The notes: a model not told the origin generated them from the sequence alone. DNA of 64,000 nt from Serratia marcescens (GCF_006715005.1 NZ_VFMJ01000001.1:3534001-3598000); one strand, 5' to 3'; positions 17,495 through 29,017 are shown, numbered from the stretch's first letter. A program made the numbers and translations.

Positions 17495-18718
17495 TTAGCC
17501 ACCAAAGTCATCCAGCATGATGTTTTCGTCTTCGACGCCCAGATCTTTGAGCATCTTGATCACCGCGGCGTTCATCATCGGCGGCCCGCACATGTAAAAC
17601 TCGCAGTCCTCCGGCGCCGGGTGGTTCCTCAGGTAGTTCTCCAGCAGAACATTATGGATAAAGCCGGTGTAACCGGTCCAGTTATCTTCCGGCTGCGGAT
17701 CCGACAGCGCCACGTGCCAGGTGAAGTTTTCGTTCTCCGCCTGCAGCTGGTTGAAGTCGTCTTCATAGAACATCTCGCGCAGCGAACGCGCGCCGTACCA
17801 GAAGGTGATCTTGCGCTTCGAGTTCAGGCGCTTGAGCTGATCGAAGATGTGCGAACGCATCGGCGCCATGCCCGCGCCGCCGCCAATGAAGATCATTTCG
17901 GCGTCGGTGTCCTTGGCGAAGAACTCGCCGAACGGCCCGGAGATGGTCACCTTGTCACCGGCTTTCAGCGACCAGATATAGGAAGACATGATGCCCGGCG
18001 GCACGTCCGGGTTGTTCGGCGGCGGCGTGGCGATACGCACGTTGAGCATGATGATGCCCTTCTCTTCCGGGTAGTTGGCCATCGAGTAAGCGCGCACCGT
18101 GGTGTCGTTCACCGTCGAACGGTAGCGGAACAGGTTGAACTTGTCCCAGTCGCCGCGATACTCCTGCGGCACCTCGAAGTCGGCGTAGCTGATGTCGTGC
18201 GCCGGCGCTTCGATCTGGATGAAGCCACCCGCGCGGAACGGCACGTCCTCGCCATCGGGGATCTTCAGCTTCAGCTCTTTGATAAAGGTGGCTTTGTTAT
18301 CGTTGGAGATAACCTCGCACTCCCATTTCTTCACGCCGAAGATCTCTTCCGGCAGCTCGATCTTCAGGTTCTGCTTCACGTTCACCTGGCACGCCAAGCG
18401 GCAACCCTCTTTCGCTTCGCGCTTGTTGATGTGCGAAAGCTCGGTCGGCAGGATATCGCCGCCGCCCTCTTTGATCACCACCCGGCACTGGCCGCAGGAA
18501 CCGCCGCCGCCGCAGGCCGAGGAAACGAAAATCCCCTGGCTGGAGAGCACGTTGAGCAGCTTGTCGCCCGCCGGTGCATGGAAGCTCTTATCCAGATCGC
18601 CGTTGATCTCCACCGCGATGTCGCCGGTATTCACCAGCTTCGATTTGGCGAACAGGATCAGCAACACCAGCACCATCACGATGGTGGTGAACATTGCTAC
18701 GCCTAAAATAATTTCCAT
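17495..18718 (-). CDS. nqrF: Na+-translocating NADH:quinone reductase subunit F
   Basis: The NADH-oxidising subunit, 407 residues. An N-terminal membrane helix (about 4-24) is followed by a plant-type [2Fe-2S] domain ([10 protein letters not shown] with a fourth Cys in GCRLACQV), then an FAD/NADH reductase domain ([39 protein letters not shown]). Electrons pass from NADH to FAD to [2Fe-2S] and on to the membrane subunits. It lies 15 nt after nqrE. The subunit is complete with no visible defect. Confidence 0.97.
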   Translation of the reverse strand: MEIILGVAMFTTIVMVLVLLILFAKSKLVNTGDIAVEINGDLDKSFHAPAGDKLLNVLSSQGIFVSSACGGGGSCGQCRVVIKEGGGDILPTELSHINKREAKEGCRLACQVNVKQNLKIELPEEIFGVKKWECEVISNDNKATFIKELKLKIPDGEDVPFRAGGFIQIEAPAHDISYADFEVPQEYRGDWDKFNLFRYRSTVNDTTVRAYSMANYPEEKGIIMLNVRIATPPPNNPDVPPGIMSSYIWSLKAGDKVTISGPFGEFFAKDTDAEMIFIGGGAGMAPMRSHIFDQLKRLNSKRKITFWYGARSLREMFYEDDFNQLQAENENFTWHVALSDPQPEDNWTGYTGFIHNVLLENYLRNHPAPEDCEFYMCGPPMMNAAVIKMLKDLGVEDENIMLDDFGG

Positions 18719-18733
18719 AAATTCTTCCCGCCT

Positions 18734-19330
18734 TTACAACTGAACACCGGAGAATGACATGAAGCCCAGCGCCATCAGTCCGGTGGTGATAAAGGTAATG
18801 CCCAGGCCGCGCAGCCCTGCCGGCACGTTGGCATACTTGAGTTTTTCGCGGATCCCCGCCATGGCGACGATCGCCAGCATCCAGCCGGTGCCGGAACCAA
18901 AGCCGTACACCACCGATTCGGCGAAGTTATAGTCGCGCTGCACCATGAAGGACACGCCGCCGAAGATGGCGCAGTTTACGGTGATGAGCGGCAGGAAGAT
19001 GCCGAGCGCGTTATACAGCGACGGGAAGAAGCGATCGAGGATCATCTCCAAAATCTGCACCAGCGCCGCGATCACGCCGATGAAGGTGATGAAGTTGAGG
19101 AAGCTCAGATCGACGCCTTCCACCAGCGCGCCGTCGCGCAGGATCAGGTTGTAGACCAGGTTGTTCACCGGCACCGAAATGCCGAGCACGATGGTCACCG
19201 CGATGCCCAGGCCAAAGGCGGTCGAGACCTTCTTCGACACCGCCAGGAAGGTACACATCCCGAGGAAGAACGCCAGCGCCATGTTCTCGACGAACACCGC
19301 GCGCACAAACAGGCTGATATAGTGTTCCAT
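18734..19330 (-). CDS. nqrE: Na+-translocating NADH:quinone reductase subunit E
   Basis: 198 residues, six hydrophobic helices. The Cys in [12 protein letters not shown] and in [11 protein letters not shown] are the positions that, with the equivalent Cys of NqrD, hold the membrane iron-sulphur centre in the Vibrio structure. It lies 6 nt after nqrD. Confidence 0.97.
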   Translation of the reverse strand: MEHYISLFVRAVFVENMALAFFLGMCTFLAVSKKVSTAFGLGIAVTIVLGISVPVNNLVYNLILRDGALVEGVDLSFLNFITFIGVIAALVQILEMILDRFFPSLYNALGIFLPLITVNCAIFGGVSFMVQRDYNFAESVVYGFGSGTGWMLAIVAMAGIREKLKYANVPAGLRGLGITFITTGLMALGFMSFSGVQL

Positions 19331-19336
19331 CGGCCT

Positions 19337-19966
19337 TTACTCCTTTTCGATCTGCGCCGGCTTCAGGGTGCGCAGCACCCAGATCAGCAGGCCGATGATG
19401 AAGAACGCGCTCGGCGCCAGCAGGAACAGGCCGTTCGGCTGGTACCAGCCGCCGTTCTGCACCGTTTCCAGCACCGGGACGCCGAACAGCTTGCCGGAGC
19501 CGATCAGCTCGCGCAGGAAACCGACCAGCACCAGGATCACCCCGTAGCCCAGCCCGTTGCCGATGCCGTCCATAAAACTCTCGATCGGCGGCGACTTCAT
19601 GGCGTAAGCCTCGGCGCGCCCCATCACGATACAGTTGGTGATGATAAGGCCGACGAACACCGACAGCTGCTTGGAGATCTCGAACGCATAGGCGCGCAGC
19701 AGCTGATCGACCACGATCACCAGCGAGGCGATGATCGCCATCTGCACGATGATGCGCACGCTGTTGGGAATATGGTGACGGATCAGCGAGATGAAGAAGC
19801 TGGAGAATGCCGTGACCAGCGTCACCGCAATGGTCATCACCACCGCCGTCTCCAGCTTGGTGGTCACCGCCAACGCAGAGCAGACGCCCAGCACCTGCAG
19901 GGCGATCGGATTATTGTCGAACAGCGGCCCCAACAGGACCCGCTTTATCTCTTTGGAATCAGCCAT
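19337..19966 (-). CDS. nqrD: Na+-translocating NADH:quinone reductase subunit D
   Basis: 209 residues, six hydrophobic helices, homologous in layout to NqrE. The Cys in [11 protein letters not shown] and [12 protein letters not shown] are the metal-centre ligands of the family. Its start overlaps the nqrC 3' end by 8 nt, so translation is coupled. Confidence 0.97.
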   Translation of the reverse strand: MADSKEIKRVLLGPLFDNNPIALQVLGVCSALAVTTKLETAVVMTIAVTLVTAFSSFFISLIRHHIPNSVRIIVQMAIIASLVIVVDQLLRAYAFEISKQLSVFVGLIITNCIVMGRAEAYAMKSPPIESFMDGIGNGLGYGVILVLVGFLRELIGSGKLFGVPVLETVQNGGWYQPNGLFLLAPSAFFIIGLLIWVLRTLKPAQIEKE

Positions 19967-20753
19967 TTTTCAGCGCTCCTTCACGAACTTTTTTCAGGAA
20001 CGGGCCGAAGCCGTGCTCGCCCAACCAGAAATCAAACGTATGCTGCACGCCGTTGGAGGTCAGCGTGGCGCCGGACAGGCCGTCCACCCCGTGCACATCC
20101 CCCTGACGCGCACCGCCTTTCACCACGCGGATCGCCGGCTGGCCGTTGTCGTCGAACAGCTGCTTGCCGACCCACTGCTGGCGCCAGGACGGGTTCTCGA
20201 CCTCACCGCCCAGCCCCGGCGTTTCCCCCTGGTCGTAGTAGGTGATGCCCTTGACCGTGTTGCCGTCGTTATCCAGCGCCACGAAGGCGTACATCATCGA
20301 CCACAGGCCGGTGCCGTATACCGGCAGCACAAGCTTGTTCACCTGGCCGCTTTCGTCACGCACCAGGTAGATTTCCGCCAGGTTGCTGCGGCGCTTGATG
20401 CCGGCCGGATCGTCGCCCGCGGGCAACGCCACGCTTTTGGCGTCGTCGCGCAGCGCGGCGCCCAGATCGAACGCCGCCGCCTTGCCGGCGACAAACTCAC
20501 CGCTGTTCAGATCCACCAGGCGTGGTTCGATGCGCTCGCTGTATAAGCGCTTGACCTGCTCGCTCTCCATTTTCGGCTGCAACAGGCCGGCTACGTCGAG
20601 AATATTGCGCTGCTTATCGAGCAGCTTTTGCTCCTGCTGTTTGGACTTCAGGCCGACGGCGGAGCCCGCCACCACCACTGAACACACCAGACACAGCAGC
20701 AGCACTACCAGCAGCGTTTTACCGATGCCGTCGTTTTTCGCTTCATTCGCCAC
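19959..20753 (-). CDS. nqrC: Na+-translocating NADH:quinone reductase subunit C
   Basis: 264 residues. One N-terminal membrane helix (about 12-35) is followed by a periplasmic domain carrying the flavinylation motif [10 protein letters not shown]. Its Thr would receive FMN from ApbE. Other family blocks are [12 protein letters not shown] and GETPGLGGE. Its start overlaps the nqrB 3' end by 11 nt. Confidence 0.97.
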   Translation of the reverse strand: MANEAKNDGIGKTLLVVLLLCLVCSVVVAGSAVGLKSKQQEQKLLDKQRNILDVAGLLQPKMESEQVKRLYSERIEPRLVDLNSGEFVAGKAAAFDLGAALRDDAKSVALPAGDDPAGIKRRSNLAEIYLVRDESGQVNKLVLPVYGTGLWSMMYAFVALDNDGNTVKGITYYDQGETPGLGGEVENPSWRQQWVGKQLFDDNGQPAIRVVKGGARQGDVHGVDGLSGATLTSNGVQHTFDFWLGEHGFGPFLKKVREGALKNG

Positions 20754-21984
20754 GGGCTTTTCTCCGCTTGATGTTGGCCTGCACCACCAGATAATCGAAC
20801 AGCGGTGCGAACAGGTTGGCGAACAGGATCGCCAGCATCATGCCTTCCGGATAGGCGGGGTTGACCACCCGGATCAGCACGCACATCACGCCGATCAGAA
20901 TGCCGTACCACCATTTCCCCTTGTTGGTGAAGGAGGCGGAAACCGGGTCGGTCGCCATAAAGATCATGCCGAAGGCGAAGCCGCCCAGCACCAGATGCCA
21001 GTACCACGGCATGGCGAACATCGGGTTGGTATCGGAACCGATGGCGTTGAACAACAGGGCAGAAGCCACCATGCCGAGCATTACGCCGGCGACGATGCGC
21101 CAGGAGGCCACGCGGCCGAACAGGATAATCGCCCCGCCGATCAGGATCATCAGCGTGGAGACTTCACCGATGGAGCCGGGAATGTTGCCGAGGAAGGCGT
21201 CCATCCAACTGATGGACTGGCCGGTGGCCACGTTGCTCAGGCTGTGCGCCCCGCCTGCGCTCCACTGCGCCAGCGGCGTCGCGCCGGAGAAACCGTCCGC
21301 AGAGGTCCACACCAGATCGCCGGAGATCTGCGCCGGATAGGCGAAGAACAGGAAGGCGCGGCCGGCCAACGCCGGGTTGAGGAAGTTGCGCCCGGTGCCG
21401 CCGAAGATCTCTTTGGCCACCACCACGCCGAAGGTGATGCCCAGTGCGGCCTGCCACAGCGGCAGGGTCGGCGGCACGATCAGCGCGAACAGGATAGAGG
21501 TGACGAAGAAACCTTCGTTGACCTCATGTTTGCGGATGATGGCGAACAGCACTTCCCAGAAGCCGCCGACGACGAACACCACGGCGTAGATCGGCAGGAA
21601 GTAACAGGCGCCCAGCACCATTTTGCTGACCCAGCCGGCGTCGGCCGCCAGCGAGGCGCCGAGCCACTGCGCCAGACGATAATGCCAGTCGCCCGCCAGC
21701 ACCTGTTGCAGCGCGTCGCCGCTGTACAGATGGTGCAGCGCCGGGATCGCCTGCTGGCCGACGTTGTACATGCCCCAGAACATCGCCGGGAACACCGCCA
21801 GCCACACCAGGATCATCATGCGTTTCAAATCGATGGCGTCACGCACGTGCGAAGCGCCGCGCGTCACCGTGCCGGGGGTGTAAAACACCGTGGTAGTCGC
21901 TTCATACAGCGGATACCACTTTTCCAGTTTGCCGCCCGGCGTGAAGTGATGCTCTATCTTCTCAAAATAATTCTTCAGGCCCAT
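20743..21984 (-). CDS. nqrB: Na+-translocating NADH:quinone reductase subunit B
   Basis: 413 residues, a largely membrane-embedded subunit. It has the FMN-attachment motif [12 protein letters not shown] and the family blocks [14 protein letters not shown] [24 protein letters not shown] (in part) and [15 protein letters not shown]. NqrB binds riboflavin and covalent FMN and forms the sodium path in the Vibrio enzyme. The start [14 protein letters not shown] at 21984 lies 4 nt after the nqrA stop; the frame extends to 22005, but the upstream residues overlap nqrA and are not conserved. Confidence 0.97.
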   Translation of the reverse strand: MGLKNYFEKIEHHFTPGGKLEKWYPLYEATTTVFYTPGTVTRGASHVRDAIDLKRMMILVWLAVFPAMFWGMYNVGQQAIPALHHLYSGDALQQVLAGDWHYRLAQWLGASLAADAGWVSKMVLGACYFLPIYAVVFVVGGFWEVLFAIIRKHEVNEGFFVTSILFALIVPPTLPLWQAALGITFGVVVAKEIFGGTGRNFLNPALAGRAFLFFAYPAQISGDLVWTSADGFSGATPLAQWSAGGAHSLSNVATGQSISWMDAFLGNIPGSIGEVSTLMILIGGAIILFGRVASWRIVAGVMLGMVASALLFNAIGSDTNPMFAMPWYWHLVLGGFAFGMIFMATDPVSASFTNKGKWWYGILIGVMCVLIRVVNPAYPEGMMLAILFANLFAPLFDYLVVQANIKRRKARGE

Positions 21985-21988
21985 CGGG

Positions 21989-23338
21989 TTATCCTTCCTG
22001 CTCAATCTTGGTCAGCACCTCGCGCAGCACCGGCGCGTACTCATACTTGCCGGGGCAAACGAAGGTGCACAGCGCCAGATCTTCCTCGTCCAACTCCAGG
22101 CAGCCCAGCGCCTGCGCGCTGTCGCTGTCGCCCGCCAGCAGATCGCGCAGCAGCAGCGTCGGCAAAATGTCCAGCGGCATCACCCGCTCGTAGTTGCCGA
22201 TCGGCACCATGGCGCGCTCGCCGCCGTGGGTGGTGGTCGAGAAGGCGAACAGTTTGTTCTTCAGGAAGTGGCCCAGCGTGGTGCGGGTAATGGAGAACTT
22301 GTTCGGCGAAGGCACGATCCAACCGAACAGCTCTTTGTCGCGCCCTTCTTCCAGCACCGACACCTGCGAGTGGAAGCGGCCGAGCCAGGCGTTCGGCCCG
22401 GCGGCGTGCATGCCGTTCAGCACCGAACCGGAGATCACCCGGTTCTCACCGTCTTTCAGGCGGCCGGCGGTCAGCTCCTCGAGGCTGGCCCCCTGGCGGG
22501 TACGCAGCAGCGCCGGCTGCGACACCTGAGGCCCGGCCAGCGCCACGACCCGGCGGGTATCGAGTTTACCGGTGGTGAACAGCGTGCCGATGGCGATGAC
22601 GTCCTGGTAGCCGATGTGCCAAACGGTTTTCTTCAGGCTAACCGGTTCAAGGAAGTGAATGTGGGTGCCCACCAGCCCGGCGGGATGCGGGCCGGCAAAT
22701 TCGCTGTAGGCGATCTGCGGGCCGCTCTGCTGGCCAACGGAGGCGCCGGCGGCGTGGCATACGTGTACCTTGCCCGCCGTCAGACGCGCCAAGACCACCA
22801 GCCCGGCGTTGAACGCCGCCTGCTGCTCGGCGATGATCACCTGCGGATCGGCGGCCAACGGCTGGGTATCCATCGCGGTGACGAAAATAGCGCGCGGTTC
22901 GCTGCCGGGGCTCGGCGTTTTGCTGAATGGGCGGGTGCGCAGCGCGGTCCACAGGCCGCTGGCGATCAGTTCGCTCTCGATCTGTTCGCGCGGCAACTGG
23001 GCCAATTCCCCCAGCGGGTAGTGCGCGAACTCGAGCTGATCGTCGCCGCCGTTTTCCAGCGCAATCACCACCGATTGCAATACGCGCCGCTCGCCGCGGT
23101 TAATCGCAGCGATGCGGCCGCTGGCGGGAGCCGTGAAGAAAACCCCGGGGTTTTTCTTATCTTCGAACAACGCCTGGCCTTTCTTAACGGTATCGCCTTC
23201 CTGCACCAGCATGGAGGGACGCATTCCGACATACTCTTCCCCAAGCAGGGCGACATGCTGAATGTTCGGGCCATCTTGGATCGCCTGAACCGGAGCCCCG
23301 GCTATCGGCAGATCTAACCCTTTTCTGATCTTAATCAT
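21989..23338 (-). CDS. nqrA: Na+-translocating NADH:quinone reductase subunit A
   Basis: 449 residues, the cytoplasmic subunit of the complex, first gene of the operon. It starts [16 protein letters not shown] and has the lipoyl/biotinyl-like N-terminal segment ([20 protein letters not shown]), then [12 protein letters not shown] and [15 protein letters not shown] C-terminal blocks ([15 protein letters not shown]). With nqrB-F, apbE and nqrM the complete sodium pump is encoded in one leftward unit of about 7 kb. Confidence 0.97.
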   Translation of the reverse strand: MIKIRKGLDLPIAGAPVQAIQDGPNIQHVALLGEEYVGMRPSMLVQEGDTVKKGQALFEDKKNPGVFFTAPASGRIAAINRGERRVLQSVVIALENGGDDQLEFAHYPLGELAQLPREQIESELIASGLWTALRTRPFSKTPSPGSEPRAIFVTAMDTQPLAADPQVIIAEQQAAFNAGLVVLARLTAGKVHVCHAAGASVGQQSGPQIAYSEFAGPHPAGLVGTHIHFLEPVSLKKTVWHIGYQDVIAIGTLFTTGKLDTRRVVALAGPQVSQPALLRTRQGASLEELTAGRLKDGENRVISGSVLNGMHAAGPNAWLGRFHSQVSVLEEGRDKELFGWIVPSPNKFSITRTTLGHFLKNKLFAFSTTTHGGERAMVPIGNYERVMPLDILPTLLLRDLLAGDSDSAQALGCLELDEEDLALCTFVCPGKYEYAPVLREVLTKIEQEG

Positions 23339-23892
23339 AGGATTTATACGATGTAGTTGGGTTTACACGTCTGCCCGGCCCCAGAGGCGGGTGCTGACGA
23401 TGCCAGGATTGCCGGGCAGTGCGCACGGCGGCACGCCCAACATGAACTTTCTCGCAGTGAAAATACGGGGTAACGCGCATTCCCTTGATTCCCCTTTTCC
23501 GTTGTTTGCGCGACAGTCGATGTGTTAACGGCCTGTAGCCAAATAACCATCAAAACGGCCGGGTTATATGCAATAACTCTTGCCGCTTCAATCGCCACAG
23601 TGCGTTAAATTGAAGAGAGAATATTAACATTGTTCGCAACATTGTTCTGCGTTCCGTCGTGACTTGGGTCAAGCAAACGCAATTAAATTTCGCCTGTTTT
23701 TCACTACTTATCGTTAAAATCTGCCGGTCATTTCACTTTTATCGAGCTTTGTCGTTTTTTTATACATATCACGTATTGCTAAAAATAAACGCGCTGGTAA
23801 TCTGGCGGTGTTTTGCAGCAGTAAAAACAATAATCAGTGGCATGCTGGCCAACCTCAATTGCGCCGGCAGATAAATATAAGCAGGAATAATA
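23339..23892. other. nqrA-dpaA divergent intergenic region
   Basis: About 550 bases between divergent operons, with AT content rising towards dpaA. It must carry the nqr promoter. It contains two 10-bp direct repeats at 23626-23647 (listed separately). A minus-strand frame at 23344-23598 has no protein-like content. No riboswitch or small RNA was recognised. Confidence 0.5.
23626..23647. repeat. Tandem palindromic direct repeats, candidate operator
   Basis: AACATTGTTC occurs twice with a 2-nt spacer (period 12). Each copy contains the odd palindrome AACA-T-TGTT. Two adjacent half-symmetric sites about 290 bases upstream of nqrA and 250 upstream of dpaA look like a dimeric-repressor site. The regulator is not identified. 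Confidence 0.4.
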
Positions 23893-24660
23893 ATGAGCAA
23901 AATCGCGCTGTTGTTTGCGATGCTTGTTTCTATGCCGATGATCACGGCCTGCAGCGCCAGCGAGCAGGTACCCGAAGCGCCGGTAGTTAAACAGCAATTA
24001 TTGGGTTCGCCGGTCTATATTCAGATCTTCAAAGAGGAACGCAAGCTGGAATTGTATGCCAAAATGGGCAATGAATTCCGCCTGGTCAACACGTTCCCGA
24101 TCTGTAATTTCTCCGGTGGGCTGGGTCCTAAACGTCGTGAAGGCGACTTTAAAAGCCCGGAAGGGTTTTATAGCGTTGACGCGCGCCATCTGAAACCCGA
24201 CAGCAAGTATTACCGGGCGATCAATATCGGTTTCCCTAATGATTACGATAAATCGCAGGGCTATTCCGGCGCTTATCTGATGATCCACGGCGAATGTAAA
24301 TCGATTGGCTGTTATGCGATGACCAACACCTATATGGATGAGATCTATCGCTACGTCGAAGCCGCCTTCGCCTATGGCCAAAGCCGCGTCGACATCAGCA
24401 TCTACCCGTTCCGCATGACCGAGCAAAACCTCAAGCGCCATGCGTCATCCAGCTATATCGCCTTCTGGCGCCAGCTGAAGCCGGGCTACGATTACTTCGC
24501 GAAGAACCACCAACCGCCGATGATGACCGTAGACAGCGGCCAGTATGTGCTGGGTCAACCGTTGATGAGCAGCGGCCAGATGACGCAGTACGCGTCAGCC
24601 AATCCGACGCCCAACACCAATCCCTTCGCTCAGAACAAGCCGCTCACCGAAGTGAAATAA
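23893..24660 (+). CDS. dpaA: Peptidoglycan meso-DAP protein amidase DpaA (L,D-transpeptidase-fold YafK)
   Basis: 255 residues. The YkuD/L,D-transpeptidase catalytic motif [14 protein letters not shown] is present, with the nucleophile Cys in IGCYAM. In E. coli this protein (YafK, LdtF, DpaA) cuts Braun's lipoprotein from peptidoglycan. The N-terminus [20 protein letters not shown] ends in a lipobox-like ITAC, so this homologue may be a lipoprotein rather than a soluble periplasmic protein. A low-complexity Pro/Asn/Gln tail follows. Its 3' end overlaps yafJ on the other strand by 66 bp. Confidence 0.93.
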   Translation: MSKIALLFAMLVSMPMITACSASEQVPEAPVVKQQLLGSPVYIQIFKEERKLELYAKMGNEFRLVNTFPICNFSGGLGPKRREGDFKSPEGFYSVDARHLKPDSKYYRAINIGFPNDYDKSQGYSGAYLMIHGECKSIGCYAMTNTYMDEIYRYVEAAFAYGQSRVDISIYPFRMTEQNLKRHASSSYIAFWRQLKPGYDYFAKNHQPPMMTVDSGQYVLGQPLMSSGQMTQYASANPTPNTNPFAQNKPLTEVK

Positions 24661-25398
24661 CGCGAACTCGCCTGGCTCAATCTTGTGCCAGGTTTCGTTG
24701 GCGGTCAGCGGTTGGGTGGCGATCACCGTGACCACATCGTTCGGTGTGGTCTGCTGCTGAAAATCGATTTCCACATCCTGATCGAGCAGCGTCGCCTTGC
24801 CAAACGGCGCGCGGCGCGTGATCCAATACAGGTTGGTGGAGCAATAGGCCATCACGAAGCGCCCGTCCGACAACAGCATATTGAAGACCCCTTTCTTGCG
24901 CAGCTGGCTCGCCAACAGGCCGATATAGCGGAAAACCGCCGGCCACTGGCTCGGGGTGCGCGGGTATTTCAGCGCCAGCTGATGCAGCAGCCAGCAGAAC
25001 GCGTATTCGCTGTCGGTCTGGCCGACCGGGCGGAACGTGCCGGTATCCAACTGACGATAGCCTTTCAATTGGCCATTGTGCGCGTAGGTCCAGTTGCGGC
25101 CCCACAGTTCGCGGGTGAACGGGTGGGTGTTTTCCAACGCCACTTCGCCGCGATTGGCCTGGCGAATATGGGACACCACCGCGCAGGACTTGATCGGGTA
25201 GTCCTGTACCAGGCGGGCGATCGGCGAGTTGAAGCTCGGCTGCGGATCCTTGAATGTGCGGCAGCCGTTCCCTTCATAGAAGGTAATGCCCCAGCCATCC
25301 TTATGCGGCCCGGTGCGGCCGCCGCGCTGTACCAGGCCGGTAAAGCTGAAGCAGATATCGGTCGGTACGTTTGCGCTCATCCCGAGCAGTTCACACAT
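24595..25398 (-). CDS. yafJ: Class II glutamine amidotransferase YafJ
   Basis: 267 residues. The start [14 protein letters not shown] at 25398 puts the catalytic Cys at position 2, exposed after Met removal as in all N-terminal-nucleophile amidotransferases; the three extra codons to 25407 were rejected for that reason. It has the blocks [31 protein letters not shown] and the Asn/Gly site THNGQL-like [10 protein letters not shown]. The physiological substrate is unknown. The protein is about 12 residues longer than E. coli YafJ, and this extension overlaps dpaA. Confidence 0.95.
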   Translation of the reverse strand: MCELLGMSANVPTDICFSFTGLVQRGGRTGPHKDGWGITFYEGNGCRTFKDPQPSFNSPIARLVQDYPIKSCAVVSHIRQANRGEVALENTHPFTRELWGRNWTYAHNGQLKGYRQLDTGTFRPVGQTDSEYAFCWLLHQLALKYPRTPSQWPAVFRYIGLLASQLRKKGVFNMLLSDGRFVMAYCSTNLYWITRRAPFGKATLLDQDVEIDFQQQTTPNDVVTVIATQPLTANETWHKIEPGEFALFHFGERLVLSEGIGVGRRIG

Positions 25399-25495
25399 CG
25401 CCAGCACTCCTTAACCACACTGACACAGGCTGTGCGGACGCACCATGCGGCGTCCGCCGTCTTATCCATGGGGAGCCGCAGCTCCCCGAAGGCTA

Positions 25496-26077
25496 TCAAG
25501 CCTTAACCATCTCTTTTTCGATCAGCTGAATCAAGATGTGAATCGCTTTGATGTGGATTTCCTGAATGCGGTCGGCGTAGCCGAAGTGCGGCACGCGAAT
25601 TTCCACATCGGCGGAACCCGCCATCTTGCCGCCGTCCTTGCCGGTCAGGGTGATCACTTTCATCCCCTTGGCACGCGCCGCGTCGATGGCCTTGATGATG
25701 TTGCCGGAGTTGCCGGAGGTGGAAATGCCCAGCAGCACGTCGCCTTCGCGGCCTACCGCTTCCACATAGCGAGAGAATACGTACTCATAGCCGAAGTCGT
25801 TGCTGACGCAGGACAGGTGGCTCACGTCCGAGATGGCAATCGCCGGGTAGCCCGGACGGTTTTCACGGTAGCGGCCGGTCAGCTCTTCGGCGAAGTGCAT
25901 CGCGTCGCAATGGGAACCGCCGTTGCCGCAGGAAATCACTTTACCGCCGGCTTTGAAGGAATCCGCCAGCAGCACCGCCGCACGTTGGATGGCGTCGATG
26001 TTGGCGTCGTCATTGATAAATTTCGCCAGGGTATCAGCCGCTTCGTTCAGTTCACTGCGAATAAGGTCGTGGTACAT
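25496..26077 (-). CDS. gmhA: Phosphoheptose isomerase (sedoheptulose 7-phosphate isomerase)
   Basis: First step of ADP-heptose synthesis for the LPS inner core: sedoheptulose 7-phosphate to D-glycero-D-manno-heptose 7-phosphate. 193 residues, near-identical layout to E. coli GmhA/LpcA (192). SIS-domain phosphate-binding loops are [20 protein letters not shown] and [11 protein letters not shown]; the catalytic Glu and His lie in AEELTGR and QEIHIKAIH. It lies about 100 bases from yafJ and divergent from fadE, as in E. coli. Confidence 0.97.
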   Translation of the reverse strand: MYHDLIRSELNEAADTLAKFINDDANIDAIQRAAVLLADSFKAGGKVISCGNGGSHCDAMHFAEELTGRYRENRPGYPAIAISDVSHLSCVSNDFGYEYVFSRYVEAVGREGDVLLGISTSGNSGNIIKAIDAARAKGMKVITLTGKDGGKMAGSADVEIRVPHFGYADRIQEIHIKAIHILIQLIEKEMVKA

Positions 26078-26288
26078 GAGGAACCTCTTGTTATCGTCAA
26101 ATCTTCCGCTCCGCAGTGTACCGGATCGCGGAAACAGCGAGAAGCATTCTCAACCAAACAGCGCGCCGGTTAAGGAAGCGGAGAGGTTTTTGATGATTGG
26201 TGCTGTCAGTTTGTGACCTGAGTTGTAATTAAACTGTAAACGCATTGATAAAAATTCTGCCTTGTACTAAAACCTATTACATACACAC

Positions 26289-26305
26289 AACAGGTCAGAC
26301 CTCTT
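26289..26305 (+). promoter_or_regulatory. Candidate FadR operator upstream of fadE
   Basis: AACAGGTCAGACCTCTT matches the FadR consensus AACTGGTCNGACCTGTT at all but two positions. It lies 18 bases upstream of the fadE ATG. It predicts repression of fadE by FadR when long-chain acyl-CoA is absent, as in E. coli. Confidence 0.7.
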
Positions 26306-26323
26306 ACTACTTCGGAGCTTCTT

Positions 26324-28780
26324 ATGATGGTTCTTAGTATCGTCGTTTTCCTGGCTCTCCTCGGCGTGGTGTTCTACCACCGAGTGAACCTTACCCTCAG
26401 CAGCCTGATCCTGGTGGCGTACACCGCCGCCATGGGTGCTATCGGCCTGTGGAGCTTCTGGCTGTTACTGCCGCTGGCGATCGTGCTGCTGCCGCTGAAC
26501 CTTTCCTCTGTACGCCGTTCCCTGCTCTCCGCGCCGGCGCTGCGCGCCTTCCGCAAGGTGATGCCGCCGATGTCCACCACCGAGAAGGAAGCGATCGACG
26601 CCGGTACCACCTGGTGGGAAGGCGATCTGTTCCGCGGCGCGCCGGACTGGAACAAGCTGCACAGCTACCCGAAACCGCGCCTGACGGAAGAAGAGCAGGC
26701 GTTTATCGACGGCCCGGTGGAAGAAGCCTGCCGCATGGCCAACGACTTCCAGATCACCCACGAACTGGCCGATCTGCCGCCTGAACTCTGGGCATACCTG
26801 AAAGAACACCGTTTCTTCGCGATGATCATCAAGAAAGAGTACGGCGGTCTGGAATTCTCCCCTTACGCTCAGGCGCAAGTGCTGCAAAAGCTGGCCGGCG
26901 TTTCCGGCATCCTGGCGATCACCGTCGGCGTGCCAAACTCTCTCGGCCCGGGCGAACTGCTGCAGCACTACGGCACCGAAGAACAGAAAAACCACTACCT
27001 GCCGGGCCTGGCGCGCGGCGACGAGATCCCTTGCTTCGCGCTGACCAGCCCGGAAGCGGGCTCCGATGCCGGCGCCATTCCGGACGTCGGCACCGTGTGC
27101 ATGGGCGACTGGCAGGGCAAGCAGGTGCTGGGCATGCGCCTGACCTGGAACAAGCGCTACATCACGCTGGCGCCGGTCGCCACCGTACTGGGCCTGGCGT
27201 TTAAACTGCATGACCCGAACCGCCTGCTGAGCGACAACGAATCCCCAGGCATCACCTGTGCGCTGATCCCGACCAGCACGCCGGGCGTGGAGATCGGCAA
27301 CCGCCACTTCCCGCTGAACGTGCCGTTCCAGAACGGCCCAACCCGTGGCACCGACGTGTTCGTGCCGATCGATTACATCATCGGCGGGCCGAAAATGGCC
27401 GGCCAGGGCTGGCGCATGCTGGTTGAGTGTCTGTCGGTCGGTCGCGGCATCACCCTACCGTCCAACTCTACCGGCAGCCTGAAATCCATCGCCCTGGCGA
27501 CCGGCGCCTACGCGCACATTCGTCGTCAGTTCAAAATCTCCATCGGCAAGATGGAAGGGATCGAAGAGCCGTTGGCGCGCATCGCCGGCAACACCTATGT
27601 GATGGACGCCGCCGCTTCGCTGATCACCTATGCGCTGGTACAGGGCGAGAAGCCGGCCGTACTGTCGGCCATCGTCAAATACCACTGCACGCACCGCGGT
27701 CAGCAGTCGATCGTTGACGCCATGGACATCGCCGGCGGTAAAGGCATCATGCTCGGTGAATCCAACTTCCTGGCTCGCGCCTATCAGGGCGCACCGATTG
27801 CCATCACGGTGGAAGGCGCGAACATCCTGACCCGTACCATGATGATCTTCGGTCAAGGCGCGATCCGCTGCCATCCTTATGTGCTGGATGAAATGGCGGC
27901 GGCGCAGAGCAACGATCTGAACGCCTTCGATAAATCGCTGTTCGGCCACCTGGGCCACGTCGGCAGCAACAAGGTACGCAGCTTCTGGCTGGGCCTGACC
28001 AACGGCCGCACCAGCGCCACGCCGACCAAGGACGCGACCCGTCGCTACTATCAGCAGCTGAACCGCCTGAGCGCCAACCTGGCGCTGCTGTCGGACGTTT
28101 CCATGGGCGTGCTGGGCGGTAGCCTGAAGCGCCGTGAGCGTATCTCTGCTCGCCTGGGGGATATCCTCAGCCAGATGTATTTGGCTTCCGCCGTGCTGAA
28201 ACGCTTTGACGACGAAGGCCGTCAGAAAGAAGATCTGCCGCTGGTGCATTGGGGCGTGCAAGACAGCCTGCATAAGGCCGAACAGGCGCTGGATGACCTG
28301 CTGCGCAACTTCCCGAACCGCTTTATCGCCGGCGCGATGCGCTTCGTGGTCTTCCCGCTCGGCCGTGTGCATACCGCACCGTCCGATCGTCTGGATCACC
28401 AGTTGGCCAAGATCCTGCAGGTGCCTTCCGCCACCCGCAGCCGCCTGGGGCGCGGCCAGTACCTGACGCCGAGCGAACATAACCCAATCGGCCTGCTGGA
28501 AGCGGCGCTGGCCGACGTGATGGCCGCCGAGCCGATTCACGAACGTCTGTGCAAGGCAGCCGGCAAAAACCTGCCGTTCACCCGTCTGGATCGTTTAGCG
28601 GAACGCGCGCTGGAAGAAGGCAAGATCAGCGCCGACGAAGCGAAGATCCTGGTGAAAGCCGAAGAGAGCCGTCTGCGCTCCATCAACGTGGACGACTTTG
28701 CGCCGGATGCGCTGGCGGCCGCCAAGCCGGAAAAGCCGGCGGCGCAGTCTAAGCGCCAACAGCAGACCGAAGCGGCTTAA
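26324..28780 (+). CDS. fadE: Acyl-CoA dehydrogenase FadE
   Basis: First step of fatty-acid beta-oxidation: oxidation of acyl-CoA to trans-2-enoyl-CoA with FAD. 818 residues (E. coli 814), much larger than typical ACADs. Two N-terminal hydrophobic segments (about 1-20 and 26-55) probably anchor it to the membrane. The ACAD core includes [18 protein letters not shown] and [25 protein letters not shown]-terminal extension follows (to [16 protein letters not shown]). ATGATG at 26324 follows GGAG. A FadR-like site lies just upstream, and a clear terminator follows. Confidence 0.97.
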   Translation: MMVLSIVVFLALLGVVFYHRVNLTLSSLILVAYTAAMGAIGLWSFWLLLPLAIVLLPLNLSSVRRSLLSAPALRAFRKVMPPMSTTEKEAIDAGTTWWEGDLFRGAPDWNKLHSYPKPRLTEEEQAFIDGPVEEACRMANDFQITHELADLPPELWAYLKEHRFFAMIIKKEYGGLEFSPYAQAQVLQKLAGVSGILAITVGVPNSLGPGELLQHYGTEEQKNHYLPGLARGDEIPCFALTSPEAGSDAGAIPDVGTVCMGDWQGKQVLGMRLTWNKRYITLAPVATVLGLAFKLHDPNRLLSDNESPGITCALIPTSTPGVEIGNRHFPLNVPFQNGPTRGTDVFVPIDYIIGGPKMAGQGWRMLVECLSVGRGITLPSNSTGSLKSIALATGAYAHIRRQFKISIGKMEGIEEPLARIAGNTYVMDAAASLITYALVQGEKPAVLSAIVKYHCTHRGQQSIVDAMDIAGGKGIMLGESNFLARAYQGAPIAITVEGANILTRTMMIFGQGAIRCHPYVLDEMAAAQSNDLNAFDKSLFGHLGHVGSNKVRSFWLGLTNGRTSATPTKDATRRYYQQLNRLSANLALLSDVSMGVLGGSLKRRERISARLGDILSQMYLASAVLKRFDDEGRQKEDLPLVHWGVQDSLHKAEQALDDLLRNFPNRFIAGAMRFVVFPLGRVHTAPSDRLDHQLAKILQVPSATRSRLGRGQYLTPSEHNPIGLLEAALADVMAAEPIHERLCKAAGKNLPFTRLDRLAERALEEGKISADEAKILVKAEESRLRSINVDDFAPDALAAAKPEKPAAQSKRQQQTEAA

Positions 28781-28804
28781 CGCCAATTCCCACTCCACGC
28801 ATCC

Positions 28805-28831
28805 AAGGGGCGATCATCATCGCCCCTTTTT
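28805..28831 (+). terminator. Terminator of fadE
   Basis: GGGGCGAT-CATC-ATCGCCCC followed by five T and a further T-rich stretch, 25 bases past the fadE stop. Confidence 0.92.
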
Positions 28832-28961
28832 CTTTTCTTGCACCGCAAACTGCGCACCGCGCCGCAGGTTGGCGCAACGGCGGATTTCACGGGAAGGAAG
28901 TTCGAGTAGACTGCGCAGCGGGTGCTCTGGATCTTTCTGTCCGGAGCCTTGGCAAAGGAAA

Positions 28962-29017
28962 GAAAGAGAAAGGCCCCGAGTCGATATTATCAACCCGAGG
29001 CCACTCTGATGCCAAGC
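28962..29017 (-). ncRNA. sok: Sok-type antisense RNA
   Basis: On the minus strand a promoter-like pair TTGCCT-N17-TAACCT (29052-29047 and 29029-29024) would start an RNA near 29017. It would run through a long hairpin (28972-29002, nearly fully paired with G-U) and end in a T-rich run (TTTCTCTTTCTTTCC). It overlaps the start codon of the Mok frame, as Sok does in the R1 hok/sok system. The stretch CATCAGG-TTAGCCTCTTACC on the other strand is the conserved segment of this family. Exact ends are estimates. Confidence 0.7.

Noticed and set aside
16433..18706. 757-codon plus-strand frame across apbE and nqrF
   Set aside because: Shadow of the nqr operon on the opposite strand; Arg/His-rich composition only.
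20383..22290. 635-codon plus-strand frame across nqrB and nqrC
   Set aside because: Antisense shadow of the nqr genes.
23344..23598. 84-codon minus-strand frame upstream of nqrA
   Set aside because: No ribosome site, no recognisable content, and it occupies the promoter region.
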